Below are positions 43,272-51,834 of a stretch of 64,000 bases of DNA, piece after piece. The position numbers and the translations under genes are program-made. The notes under the pieces are model-generated. The model did not search any database and had not been told where the DNA came from. It saw nothing but the letters and a program-made list of their open reading frames with translations. The DNA lies in assembly GCA_039811185.1 (NCBI GenBank), contig JBDHYF010000004.1, positions 1-64,000 on the forward strand, read 5' to 3'. Source of the stretch: JAEZDR01 sp039811185. Its GTDB lineage: Bacteria > Bacteroidota > Bacteroidia > Chitinophagales > Chitinophagaceae. Each line of letters opens with the position of its first letter. Position 1 is the first letter of the stretch.

Positions 43272-45824
43272 ATGAGCGAAAGCTTTAGCATGTTTTGTTT
43301 CCGTAAGGCCGCGCTCGTTTTCCTGGTCGTTTTTTTTACATGCCTCACAACGTTTGCACAGAAAGATACCCTGATTGCGGCCGGAGAAGGCTATGCCAAG
43401 CCCGGGTTTTACAAACTGTTATGGGGTGAGCATTTCAGGAAAGAATGGACTCAGAAGGTGCGTATTCCTTACTTTTTTCTCGACACGGCAAAAGGAGGTC
43501 TTCGCGTTACCAAAATGGGCGGCGGTAAACAAAGTTTTTCGCTTCACTTACAAACAATAAACAAAAGAGAATATGCGCTGCGTTCGGTTGATAAAGAATT
43601 TGCCCGCACAGCGCCCGAAGTTATCAAGGGAAGCTTTGTTGAGGATCTCGTGTCAGATCTTACCAGCCTTTCGCATCCTTTTGGGGCAACTACTATTCCG
43701 CCGCTTGCCCGGGCAGCAAATGTTTATTACAGTGAAAACAAAAACGTGTTCGTCCCAAAACAGCCGCTTCTCGACAGCTTTAATGAATCCTTCGGAGATA
43801 AACTGTATTTGTTTGAACAACGTCCGGACGACGACTGGAGCGATGCCTCAAATTTTGGCTACTCTGAAAAAATAATTGACACCGAAGATTTTCACGCAAA
43901 AAAACTTAAGAGCAATAAAAACCGGACAGATGGCAGGATGTATGTGAGAAGCCGTTTGTTTGATATGTTTCTCGGCGATTGGGACCGGCATGAAGGACAG
44001 TGGCGATGGGCGAAAATTAAGAGGAAGAACGATAATCTTTATCAACCGATTCCTAAAGACCGCGACATGGTTTATACGTCTTTCGACGGCCTGCTTTTGA
44101 AGGCGGCCATTAAAGGAGCCGGCTTGTTTTATCTTCAAGATTTTGAACGCAATATCAAGAACGTAAAAACCTTTAATTACGAAGGAAGGAACTCAGACAG
44201 ATGGCTTGCAAACGAGATGCCCCTAAGCGTTTGGAAAGAGGAGGCAGCGTTTTTGGAAAAACATTTAACCGACAGTGTCATCGATTTTGCGATGAAGCAA
44301 ATGCCGAAAGAAGTGCAGCCTTTCAGCGCGATGGATATTGCAGGCAAGTTGAAAGAAAGACGAACACATTTGCAGCAATGGGCTGTTGAGTACTACCGAT
44401 TTATTGCCAAGGAAACTGATGTTACCGGAAGCGAAAAAAAGGAAATTTTTTTAGTGAGTGTTGAAGACGGCAATACTACCGTTAGTGTGTACGATTACGA
44501 CCGGAACGTAACTGCTTCCACTCCTTTTTACAGACGAACTTTTTATTCAACCGAAACAAAAGAGATCAGATTATACGGCATTGGCGGCGGCGATCTTTTT
44601 AAAGTGAGCGGGCAATCAGCGCGTCCTATTCGCGTAAAGATTATTGGTAGCAGCGGAGAAGATTCAATTATAAACACAACGAACACCAAACGGAAATTCC
44701 TGACTGTTTACGATCAGCCCGGCACTTATGTTGAAAATCCGAAAACCGTTCGGACAAAATTTTCCACCGACAGTTCGGTGAACCGGTTTATTTACGACCA
44801 TTTTAAATACAATAAACGCGGCTTTAGTCCGGTGATTTTCTATAGCAATGCTGACGGCCTGTATGCCGGCTTAAGATATAGTTTACTGTTTCAGAAATGG
44901 CGAAAAGAGCCTTTTGCCTCCAAGCACAGTTTTACTTATAAATACAGCTTTACACAGAAGGCGCCGTCCGTTTGGTATAGAGGCATCTTTACAGAAGTTG
45001 CAGGACGATGGAATCTTATTGCCGATGCGTATTATGACGAGGTTTACCGAGCTAACTTTTTTGGATTTGGCAACGAAACTTCCTTCGATTCTTCCAAACA
45101 GTATTATCGCACCCATCGGCACGAATGGAAGATTGCTTCCGGCCTGGAACAAACGTTTAACCAAAAACATTCCGTGCAACTTCAGTTCTTTCTTGAGGGA
45201 AAAGAATTGCTGAGAGAGGGGAACTATCTTGATAAAGTGGCTGCCGCGCCCGAGTATTATGCTGCAAATACTTTTGCCGGTGCTGCGCTTGTTTACGACT
45301 ATGACAATATCAACAATAAGATTGTTCCCACTCATGGTTTTGCTTTTGGAGGAAAAGCGTCTTTCACAAAGGCAGTTACTTTAAACGATTATGCGTTCGG
45401 TCGTTTGGATGCTTATTTCAGATCGTACATTCCGTTAAGCAGTCATTTTGTACTTTCTGTTCGAGGCGGGGGAAGCACCATTACGGATGAAGCGGCCATT
45501 TATCACTATCCATGGCTCGGCGGCTACAAGATATTAAGGGGTTACCGACGCGAAAGATTTTATGGCAAAACCGCTGTTTACAACAATAATGATTTAAGTT
45601 GGCAAACAAATTTCCGGAGCCATGTACTGAACGGCAAACTGGGTGTCTTCGTATTATTTGATCAGGGAAGAGTATGGATGCCGGGTGAAGCCTCGGATAG
45701 CTGGCACAATGCGTACGGTGTTGGTTTTATGTTAGCGCCGTTTAATCTTTTCAGTGCAAGCGTTAGTTATTCTATATCGCCAGAATCGAAGATATTTCAA
45801 ATAGGACTAGGCAAAGATTTTTAG
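43272..45824 (+). CDS. Outer-membrane Omp85/BamA-type protein with N-terminal kinase-like region
   Basis: This 850-residue exported protein has a signal peptide (about 1-30, ending TFAQ). Residues about 40-290 contain GGLRVTKMGGGKQSFSLHL and YALRSVDK (76-108), which resemble a nucleotide loop and beta-3 lysine. Then GDWDRHEGQWRW (235-246) and PIPKDRDMVY (259-268) follow, in an arrangement like the catalytic Asp and metal-binding Asp of CotH/Fam20/HipA-type atypical kinases. The last 350 residues look like a BamA/TamA surface-antigen barrel (GFAFGGKASF, YPWLGGYKILRGYRRERF, final FQIGLGKDF). Related Bacteroidota proteins, as I recall, have an extra N-terminal metallophosphatase domain that is missing here. 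Kinase activity is inference. Confidence 0.8.
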   Translation: MSESFSMFCFRKAALVFLVVFFTCLTTFAQKDTLIAAGEGYAKPGFYKLLWGEHFRKEWTQKVRIPYFFLDTAKGGLRVTKMGGGKQSFSLHLQTINKREYALRSVDKEFARTAPEVIKGSFVEDLVSDLTSLSHPFGATTIPPLARAANVYYSENKNVFVPKQPLLDSFNESFGDKLYLFEQRPDDDWSDASNFGYSEKIIDTEDFHAKKLKSNKNRTDGRMYVRSRLFDMFLGDWDRHEGQWRWAKIKRKNDNLYQPIPKDRDMVYTSFDGLLLKAAIKGAGLFYLQDFERNIKNVKTFNYEGRNSDRWLANEMPLSVWKEEAAFLEKHLTDSVIDFAMKQMPKEVQPFSAMDIAGKLKERRTHLQQWAVEYYRFIAKETDVTGSEKKEIFLVSVEDGNTTVSVYDYDRNVTASTPFYRRTFYSTETKEIRLYGIGGGDLFKVSGQSARPIRVKIIGSSGEDSIINTTNTKRKFLTVYDQPGTYVENPKTVRTKFSTDSSVNRFIYDHFKYNKRGFSPVIFYSNADGLYAGLRYSLLFQKWRKEPFASKHSFTYKYSFTQKAPSVWYRGIFTEVAGRWNLIADAYYDEVYRANFFGFGNETSFDSSKQYYRTHRHEWKIASGLEQTFNQKHSVQLQFFLEGKELLREGNYLDKVAAAPEYYAANTFAGAALVYDYDNINNKIVPTHGFAFGGKASFTKAVTLNDYAFGRLDAYFRSYIPLSSHFVLSVRGGGSTITDEAAIYHYPWLGGYKILRGYRRERFYGKTAVYNNNDLSWQTNFRSHVLNGKLGVFVLFDQGRVWMPGEASDSWHNAYGVGFMLAPFNLFSASVSYSISPESKIFQIGLGKDF

Positions 45825-46426
45825 CTTGCAGACGACCGGATGGCAGCACAGATTTCCTCCTGCACACCAATGGTTTTATTGTTTGTATACCATTTGTGCA
45901 ATTCTGTTTTAATCACTTCAAAATCGGAAGTCCGGTTTTTTAACTCGGTGTAAATCGTTTCCAGTTCGGCAGGACGCGGCCCCCAATTAAAAAGTTCTTC
46001 TCCTTTTTCATTCACCGCAATCAGCTTAGGAATGCTGCGGCTTCTTCCATTTTGCAGGTATTGATCCATCAGATCCAAATTCTCATCTCTCAACAAAATA
46101 CGCAACTCAATTTTTGGATTTACTGCCGCCATTTTTGCGATTACCGGAACGGATTGTGCCGCATCGCCGCACCATCCTTCGGTAAGTAAAATCCAAAACT
46201 GTGTTGTTCTAATAGTATTCAACAGCGCCGTTGTTTCGGCCGTCAGTTCAACCGTCTTATCTAAACGGTTCATCCGACTCATATTTAATTTTGCGTACTG
46301 AAAAAGTTCGGGCGATTGATCGCTGCCTGTAGTTTTATTTTCTTTCAGTAAAGTTTCTATTAACAAACGATATTCTTCATACCGCATTCCTCTTTTAAAA
46401 TAATCCAGGTCAATTGTTTTTTTCAT
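45821..46426 (-). CDS. Thioredoxin-family protein with a single active-site cysteine
   Basis: The 201 residues include a thioredoxin-fold core (about 85-170): TQFWILLTEGWCGDAAQSVP, ELRILLRDENLDLMDQYL and RSIPKLIAVNEKGEELFNWGPRP with the cis-Pro in SIPK. The usual CxxC is reduced to WCGDA, so only the N-terminal Cys remains. Monothiol reactivity, glutaredoxin-like action or a non-redox role is possible. An upstream in-frame start at 46471 would cross the region before ruvB, so I chose the ATG at 46426 (MKKTIDLDYFKRG). It overlaps the 3' end of the convergent 43272-45824 gene by 4 bases. Confidence 0.88.
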   Translation of the reverse strand: MKKTIDLDYFKRGMRYEEYRLLIETLLKENKTTGSDQSPELFQYAKLNMSRMNRLDKTVELTAETTALLNTIRTTQFWILLTEGWCGDAAQSVPVIAKMAAVNPKIELRILLRDENLDLMDQYLQNGRSRSIPKLIAVNEKGEELFNWGPRPAELETIYTELKNRTSDFEVIKTELHKWYTNNKTIGVQEEICAAIRSSAS

Positions 46427-46535
46427 ACAGGCACTAGCAATTTTTTGCAGGGCAAAATTAATGTAAATCATGAATTAAGGATGTGCATCAAAATCGCTTT
46501 GATTATTTTTGTACAGGTTCATCAACAAAATCAGC

Positions 46536-47564
46536 ATGTCCAATTCCAACCTTCACATCAATAACCCGCTTACGGCGGCTGAGAAAGAATTCGAAAATTC
46601 TATTCGCCCGAATGAAATCACCGAATTTTCCGGACAGCCTCAGGTAATTGAGAACCTGATTATCTTTATAAAGGCAGCCAAAATCCGTGGTGAAGCACTG
46701 GATCATGTGCTGTTTCATGGCCCTCCGGGTTTGGGTAAAACAACACTGAGCCGGATTGTTGCAAACGAGTTAGGCGTAAATATTAAAGAAACCTCCGGGC
46801 CGGTGATAGAGAAGCCCGGCGACCTTGCAGGACTGCTCACCAATCTTGAGCCGAACGATGTTTTATTTATTGATGAAATTCACCGCTTAAGCACCGTTGT
46901 AGAAGAGTATCTGTATGCGGCGATGGAAGATTTTAAGATCGACATTATGATTGACAGTGGTGCCAATGCAAGAAGTATTCAGTTAAACATAAGCCCGTTT
47001 ACGCTCATCGGCGCAACAACCCGAAGCGGCTTGCTCACTGCTCCTCTACTATCGCGCTTCGGAATTAAAAGCCGCCTTGAGTATTATACTGCTTCCACCT
47101 TGCAGAAAATTGTAGAGCGCAGCGCAGCAATTTTGAACGTGCCGATTACAAAAGAGGCGTCTTTCGAAATAGCAAGAAGAAGCCGCGGCACTCCGAGAAT
47201 AACAAACGGACTTCTGAGAAGAGTGAGAGATTTTGCGCAAGTGCTGAATGATGGAAACATCGACATTGGAATTACCCGCCACGCACTGAATGCCCTTCAC
47301 GTGGATGTGCATGGTCTGGATCAGATGGACAACCGCATCCTGAGCTGTATTATTGAAAAATTTAAGGGTGGACCGGTAGGCCTTACAACGATTGCAACGG
47401 CTGTGGGCGAAGAGCCCGGCACTATTGAAGAAGTGTATGAGCCTTTTTTAATTCAGGAGGGTTTTATACAGCGTACGCCCCGGGGCCGTGAAGTTACCCC
47501 CAAAGCCTATGAGCATTTGGGAAAAACGCCGCTTCCCGGAAAGCAGGGCCCACTTCTTTTTTAA
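46536..47564 (+). CDS. ruvB: Holliday junction branch migration helicase RuvB
   Basis: RuvB is the AAA+ motor that, with RuvA and RuvC, moves and resolves Holliday junctions. The 342 residues have RPNEITEFSGQPQVIENL, Walker A HGPPGLGKTTLS, Walker B LFIDEIHRLS, the sensor IGATTRSGLL, arginine finger LLSRFGI, and the winged-helix end GFIQRTPRGREVTPKAYEHL. The start is the ATG at 46536 rather than the in-frame ATG at 46509, since TATTTTTG at 46504-46511 is a possible -7 element over that codon. ruvA and ruvC are not in the window. Confidence 0.97.
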   Translation: MSNSNLHINNPLTAAEKEFENSIRPNEITEFSGQPQVIENLIIFIKAAKIRGEALDHVLFHGPPGLGKTTLSRIVANELGVNIKETSGPVIEKPGDLAGLLTNLEPNDVLFIDEIHRLSTVVEEYLYAAMEDFKIDIMIDSGANARSIQLNISPFTLIGATTRSGLLTAPLLSRFGIKSRLEYYTASTLQKIVERSAAILNVPITKEASFEIARRSRGTPRITNGLLRRVRDFAQVLNDGNIDIGITRHALNALHVDVHGLDQMDNRILSCIIEKFKGGPVGLTTIATAVGEEPGTIEEVYEPFLIQEGFIQRTPRGREVTPKAYEHLGKTPLPGKQGPLLF

Positions 47565-47718
47565 ATTTGCAAACACAATTTTTTTTCCGATATTAGTCGT
47601 CCAAAATAAAAGCCCTTTGTAAGTTTTTGACAGATATCACCGCCCGAAAATTTGGATTGCTTGCCAAAAATTGTTCGGTTTTGCTGCAAACGACAAAGTA
47701 CTTTGGAACCCCTCTAAC

Positions 47719-47750
47719 AAAAAAGAACCTTTATCGCGAGGTTCTTTTTT
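47719..47750. terminator. Bidirectional terminator between ruvB and the dsbD gene
   Basis: AAAAAGAACCT (47720-47730) pairs with AGGTTCTTTTTT (47739-47750) around an 8-base loop. A and T runs on both sides allow termination in either direction. The right arm lies inside the last codons of the leftward dsbD gene. Confidence 0.8.
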
Positions 47751-49683
47751 TGTACTCTTCTTTCACTGCGTCGAGATGCGATATAAACTTCTCTACATCC
47801 GCATCGTAGCCGTATTTTATATTACTCAACGGTGCTTCATTCAAATCTAAAAACATATAAAGCGGCTGGGCATTAAACCCAAATTTTGTAATCTCATAAT
47901 CCAGGTTTTTTGCGCCCACAGTTTTAATTTTTTCTCCGGCTGCATTGGTGTACTGCTCGGTTGCCGGCAGCTTTCGAGGTTCATCTACATATAAGCTAAT
48001 CAGTACAAAATCATTTTTTAGACGTGATAAAACGCGGGGATCGCGCCATACGTAGTCTTCCATTTTTCTGCAGTTTGCGCAGGAATGGCCGGTAAAATCA
48101 AGCATTGCCGGTTTGTTGAGCGCACGGGCAGCCGCCATTCCTTCCTCCAGATCGAAGTAAGCAGTTAAGCCGTAAGGAACACTTAAAATGTCAGCGTGCT
48201 TTTTGGGAGCAGGTATCTTCACATTGGATGCACCGGTGCTTTCAAATTTCTCACCAGGCTGTTGTGTGGGCCACGACTGTGTTGTAACCGGTGGTATTAA
48301 TCCGCTTAGTGCGTTTAAGGGAGCACCAAACAAACCCGGAACCATGTATAGTGCAAAGCTGAAAGACGCAATTGCGAAAAACAACTTCGGAATGGAAACA
48401 TAAGAAACATCGCTGTCGTGGCTGAACTTGATTTTACCAATCAGATAAAGCCCTAACAACACAAAAATTACAATCCAAAGGGTAAGAAATATGTTGCGGT
48501 CGAGCAAATGCCAATGGTACATTAAATCGATGTTGCTGAGGAATTTCAGCGCCAGCGCAAGTTCGATAAATCCGAACACCACTTTTACCGAGTTGAGCCA
48601 TCCGCCACTCTTTGGAAGCGACTTCAACATAGATGGAAACAGGGCAAACAAAGCAAACGGCAATGCAAGCCCTAAACTAAACCCAAGCATTCCGGTTACA
48701 GGAGCGAGCCCAATGCCCTGATTGGATGTTTGCCCCAGCAACGTGCCCACAATAGGGCCTGTACAGCTGAAAGAAACAATTACGAGCGTGAGCGCCATAA
48801 AAAAGATACCGACCCAACCGCCCCTGCCTGCTTTCTGGTCGGCTTTATTTGCCCAACTGTTGGGGAGCTGAATTTCGAAAGCGCCCAGCAACGAGATGCC
48901 GAACACAATGAAAATGGCAAAGAAAAAGAAGTTGAATGCCGGATGGGTGGAGATGTTATACAAAGCCTTTTCGCCAAACACCAGTGTAATAATCAGTGTG
49001 GGAATGGTGTAAATGAGAATGATGGAAAGTGAATACCAAAACGCATTGCTAACGCCTTCTGAGCGGGTTTTGCTTTTTTTAAGAAAGAAGCTTACGGTAA
49101 CCGGAATGAGCGGAAATACGCAGGGTGTAATTACCGCCAGCAGCCCGGCAGCGAGGCAAATAAAAAATATCGTGAATAAGCTTTCGTCCTTTTTATCGCT
49201 TACAGAAAGCTCATTACCGGCCGTAGTTGATGAAGACGACGCCTGCTCAATTTTTACGTCAAATGTTTCGGCTCCGTTCGGAAATTCAGCACCCTTTTTG
49301 GCCAGCCAATTAAAAGTCCCTTCGATGTTTTCTACTGCAGCGGGCAGCTTAACGGCTTGTGTGAACGATACTTGTTTCTCGAAGTATCCAAGTGTACCCA
49401 AGTCGGCATCCTCCAGTTTTTGGAGTTTTCCGTTTGCGGAAACCGGCCCGTTAGGCCGAACACCGGCAGCCGTATCTAAGTTGAGCGATGAAACAATTCC
49501 ACCATCGCCGAAAGCGTCGGTTGCAATCAGCTTAAAATCATTTTGAATAACCGCATGAATGATTAATTCAGCAGTTGAATCGGTTGCACGTTTCGCCTGA
49601 AAACTAAACTGTATGGGCCCGGTTTCCTGCGCATAAGATGCATAAAGCAATAAAGAAAAAACGAAGCTGAAAAAATACTTCAT
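47731..49683 (-). CDS. dsbD: DsbD-family thiol:disulfide interchange protein
   Basis: This 650-residue DsbD-like protein carries electrons from cytosolic thioredoxin to the periplasm. After a signal peptide (about 1-18, ending SYAQ) there is an N-terminal DsbD-alpha-like domain (20-165), eight membrane helices with the conserved redox cysteines in ITPCVFPLIPVTV and FSCTGPIVG, and a C-terminal thioredoxin domain (about 500-650) with CANC (SCANCRKMEDYVW). The alpha-like domain lacks the expected cysteine pair; the neighbouring 49692-50144 gene has it. The start is the ATG at 49683, which gives the signal peptide. It follows that gene by 8 bases, likely in one transcript. Confidence 0.93.
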   Translation of the reverse strand: MKYFFSFVFSLLLYASYAQETGPIQFSFQAKRATDSTAELIIHAVIQNDFKLIATDAFGDGGIVSSLNLDTAAGVRPNGPVSANGKLQKLEDADLGTLGYFEKQVSFTQAVKLPAAVENIEGTFNWLAKKGAEFPNGAETFDVKIEQASSSSTTAGNELSVSDKKDESLFTIFFICLAAGLLAVITPCVFPLIPVTVSFFLKKSKTRSEGVSNAFWYSLSIILIYTIPTLIITLVFGEKALYNISTHPAFNFFFFAIFIVFGISLLGAFEIQLPNSWANKADQKAGRGGWVGIFFMALTLVIVSFSCTGPIVGTLLGQTSNQGIGLAPVTGMLGFSLGLALPFALFALFPSMLKSLPKSGGWLNSVKVVFGFIELALALKFLSNIDLMYHWHLLDRNIFLTLWIVIFVLLGLYLIGKIKFSHDSDVSYVSIPKLFFAIASFSFALYMVPGLFGAPLNALSGLIPPVTTQSWPTQQPGEKFESTGASNVKIPAPKKHADILSVPYGLTAYFDLEEGMAAARALNKPAMLDFTGHSCANCRKMEDYVWRDPRVLSRLKNDFVLISLYVDEPRKLPATEQYTNAAGEKIKTVGAKNLDYEITKFGFNAQPLYMFLDLNEAPLSNIKYGYDADVEKFISHLDAVKEEYKKRTSR

Positions 49684-49691
49684 ACAGCAGT

Positions 49692-50144
49692 TTAGAGAAG
49701 TTGAATGTTGAATGACTTTTTGGTGGGCGGAAGGCATTGTTCATCATCACAAACCATATACTCCACGGTGGCATTCAAATTCGTTTTAACGCTGCTCTTC
49801 AATTTCACGGTTTGAATAAATTTTACTTCCTGCGCATAATAAAGCACATCAACATTAAAAATGTTATCGCGTTCTTTCTTCAGTTTCCCCACTTCTTTCA
49901 TCTTTCCATCGAATGCCACTAACGGATTTGTTTGAAACACAAATTTTGTGGCAACGGGCCCGCCGTCCGGCGTGTTCATCGAATAGATGTGCCATGGATT
50001 TTTCAGGCTGGCAGAAATAATAATATCGTACACCTTATCGGATTTCTTCACCGCTTTATAGCTCCAGTTTACAGGATCTTTTATCTGTGAGAACGTGTGG
50101 AATGTTAGAAATAAAAACAACCCGAAAAATAGATATCTTTTCAT
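49692..50144 (-). CDS. Stand-alone DsbD N-terminal (alpha) domain protein
   Basis: This 150-residue exported protein has a signal peptide (1-19, ending TFSQ) and one immunoglobulin-like DsbD-alpha domain (NPWHIYSMNTPDGGP and the redox pair VCDDEQCLPP near residue 135). In E. coli DsbD that cysteine pair passes electrons from the thioredoxin-like domain to periplasmic partners. It lies 8 bases upstream of the dsbD-like gene on the same strand, so the two products probably act together. Confidence 0.9.
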   Translation of the reverse strand: MKRYLFFGLFLFLTFHTFSQIKDPVNWSYKAVKKSDKVYDIIISASLKNPWHIYSMNTPDGGPVATKFVFQTNPLVAFDGKMKEVGKLKKERDNIFNVDVLYYAQEVKFIQTVKLKSSVKTNLNATVEYMVCDDEQCLPPTKKSFNIQLL

Positions 50145-50190
50145 TTTCTGCTATTTGAAGCGAAAGTAAAACTAAGGTTTTTGCCTACGG

Positions 50191-50847
50191 TTAATTCAAT
50201 CCTAAAAACCGAAACACTTCAATTCCATCGGTGTTAATTAACGATTGGGAGGTGGCTCTTTCAGGATGGGGCATCATGCCGAAAACGTTTCCTTCTCTGT
50301 TTCTTATGCCGGCAATATTGCGGCAGGCGCCATTCGGATTGCAGAAGTCGTCGGCCTCGCCGTTTTCGTTGCAGTAGGTGAAAACAATCTGTCCGTTCTT
50401 TTCCATTTCGTCCAACGTGCTTTCCGGCGCAAAATATCTTCCGTCGCCGTGGGCAACAGGAATCTTCCAGTGTTTATTGTTAGCTTTAATAAACACATTC
50501 TTACAAACAAATTTCCGGTTTGCATTCCCGAGCAATACGCCGGGCAATAAGTGGCTTTCACACAGAATCTGGAAGCCGTTACATACGCCCAAAACCTTTC
50601 CTCCGCGCCCGGCGAAACCCACCACCTGCTGCATCATCGGACTAAAACGCGCAATTGCGCCGCACCTCAAATAATCGCCGTAAGAAAAACCTCCGGGTAG
50701 CACAATGCAATCGTTTTTACTGAACATAGAGAGGTCGTTGTCCTTATGCCAAAGCATAATCACTTCTTTATTCATATCGTCCTGTAATGCTCTTTGCATG
50801 TCGCGGTCGCAATTGGAGCCCGGAAAAACAACAATACCGAATTTCAT
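50191..50847 (-). CDS. purQ: Phosphoribosylformylglycinamidine synthase subunit PurQ
   Basis: PurQ is the glutaminase subunit that supplies ammonia to PurL in step four of purine synthesis. The 218 residues show VFPGSNCDRDMQRAL, the oxyanion/nucleophile loop VLGVCNGFQIL (Cys) and the catalytic His-Glu in MPHPERA. The separate small subunit implies the PurLQS multi-protein form rather than one fused enzyme. The start is the ATG at 50847, as upstream residues to 50886 are atypical. It is divergent from the PTPS genes. Confidence 0.95.
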   Translation of the reverse strand: MKFGIVVFPGSNCDRDMQRALQDDMNKEVIMLWHKDNDLSMFSKNDCIVLPGGFSYGDYLRCGAIARFSPMMQQVVGFAGRGGKVLGVCNGFQILCESHLLPGVLLGNANRKFVCKNVFIKANNKHWKIPVAHGDGRYFAPESTLDEMEKNGQIVFTYCNENGEADDFCNPNGACRNIAGIRNREGNVFGMMPHPERATSQSLINTDGIEVFRFLGLN

Positions 50848-50985
50848 GCGCCAAAAATAACCAACTAAATGCCTTGCAATAAACATTTAGGCAGCGGCAG
50901 CGGCAGTTGTGAACAAAATGTTTAACACCAACCGGTTTCCGGCCATTTGCATACAATCAGTAATTTTGCGGACAAATTTTTTATA

Positions 50986-51396
50986 ATGGTTTACTTAACC
51001 CGCATTGAATATTTTACAGCGGCACATAAATTATACAATACAAACTGGACGAAAGAAAAGAATGAAGAAGTGTTTGGCGGTTGCGCAAACGAGAACTGGC
51101 ACGGCCATAATTTCGATTTACACGTTACAGTAAAAGGCAGTCCGCAGAAGGATACCGGCTTCGTTATGGATGCAAAAGTGCTCGGACAAATCATTAAAGA
51201 ACATATCATTGCCAAAGTAGACCATAAAAATTTAAATCTCGATGTAGATTTTATGAAGGATACGATGTGTACGGTAGAGAATCTTGCCATCGGGATTTGG
51301 AACGAACTGCTGCCTCATCTTCCGGAAGAAGCCTCATTGCACTGCATCAGAATTTATGAAACACAAAGGATTTATGTAGAATATTTTGGAAACTAA
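50986..51396 (+). CDS. 6-pyruvoyl-/6-carboxytetrahydropterin synthase (PTPS/QueD family), copy 1
   Basis: This family converts 7,8-dihydroneopterin triphosphate either to 6-carboxytetrahydropterin (QueD, queuosine) or to 6-pyruvoyl-tetrahydropterin (PTPS). The 136 residues show zinc ligands AAHK and HGH, the catalytic Cys in GGCANENWHGHNF and the DHKNLNLD block, with ETQR near the end. The Cys-x5-HGH spacing is the one known for PTPS rather than Cys-x3-HGH of E. coli QueD. The ATG at 50986 is preferred to an upstream in-frame ATG at 50947, which lies before a TAATTTTG element. It is first in a five-gene operon. Confidence 0.9.
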   Translation: MVYLTRIEYFTAAHKLYNTNWTKEKNEEVFGGCANENWHGHNFDLHVTVKGSPQKDTGFVMDAKVLGQIIKEHIIAKVDHKNLNLDVDFMKDTMCTVENLAIGIWNELLPHLPEEASLHCIRIYETQRIYVEYFGN

Positions 51397-51405
51397 AAAT
51401 TGAAA

Positions 51406-51825
51406 ATGGCCGCTCAACAACTGGTATCGGTATATAGAAAAGAACACTTCAACGCTGCGCACAGGCTGTTCAATGCTTCCTGGAACAACGAGAAAAACAA
51501 AACAGTTTTCGGAAAATGCAGTAACGAACACTACCACGGTCATAATTATGAGCTTGTTGTGAAACTTACCGGCCCTGTTGATGTGGCAACGGGATTTGTA
51601 TTTGATTTAAAAGAAATGAGCGATATCATTACAGACAGGATATTGGAAGATTTTGACCATAAAAATTTAAACCTCGAAGTGGAAGAGTTTAAGACAGTCA
51701 ATCCCACTGCCGAGAACATTGCTATCGTTATTTTTAACCGGCTGCGCCCACTTTTTCCTCAACATTTGCAGTTGCAGATACGGTTGTATGAAACAGAAAG
51801 AAACTTCGTAGATTATCCTGCCTAA
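51406..51825 (+). CDS. 6-pyruvoyl-/6-carboxytetrahydropterin synthase (PTPS/QueD family), copy 2
   Basis: This 139-residue paralogue of the preceding gene lies 9 bases downstream. It has the same elements (NAAHRLF, GKCSNEHYHGHNYEL with Cys-x5-HGH, DHKNLNLEVEEF, PTAEN and ETERN). The zinc-ligand and catalytic residues are all kept, so both copies look active. The start is the ATG at 51406, as the codon two places upstream is TTG. It differs from copy 1 in sequence at many places, so the duplication is old. One copy may serve queuosine and the other folate or tetrahydrobiopterin. Confidence 0.9.
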   Translation: MAAQQLVSVYRKEHFNAAHRLFNASWNNEKNKTVFGKCSNEHYHGHNYELVVKLTGPVDVATGFVFDLKEMSDIITDRILEDFDHKNLNLEVEEFKTVNPTAENIAIVIFNRLRPLFPQHLQLQIRLYETERNFVDYPA

Positions 51826-51834
51826 CAACAAACT

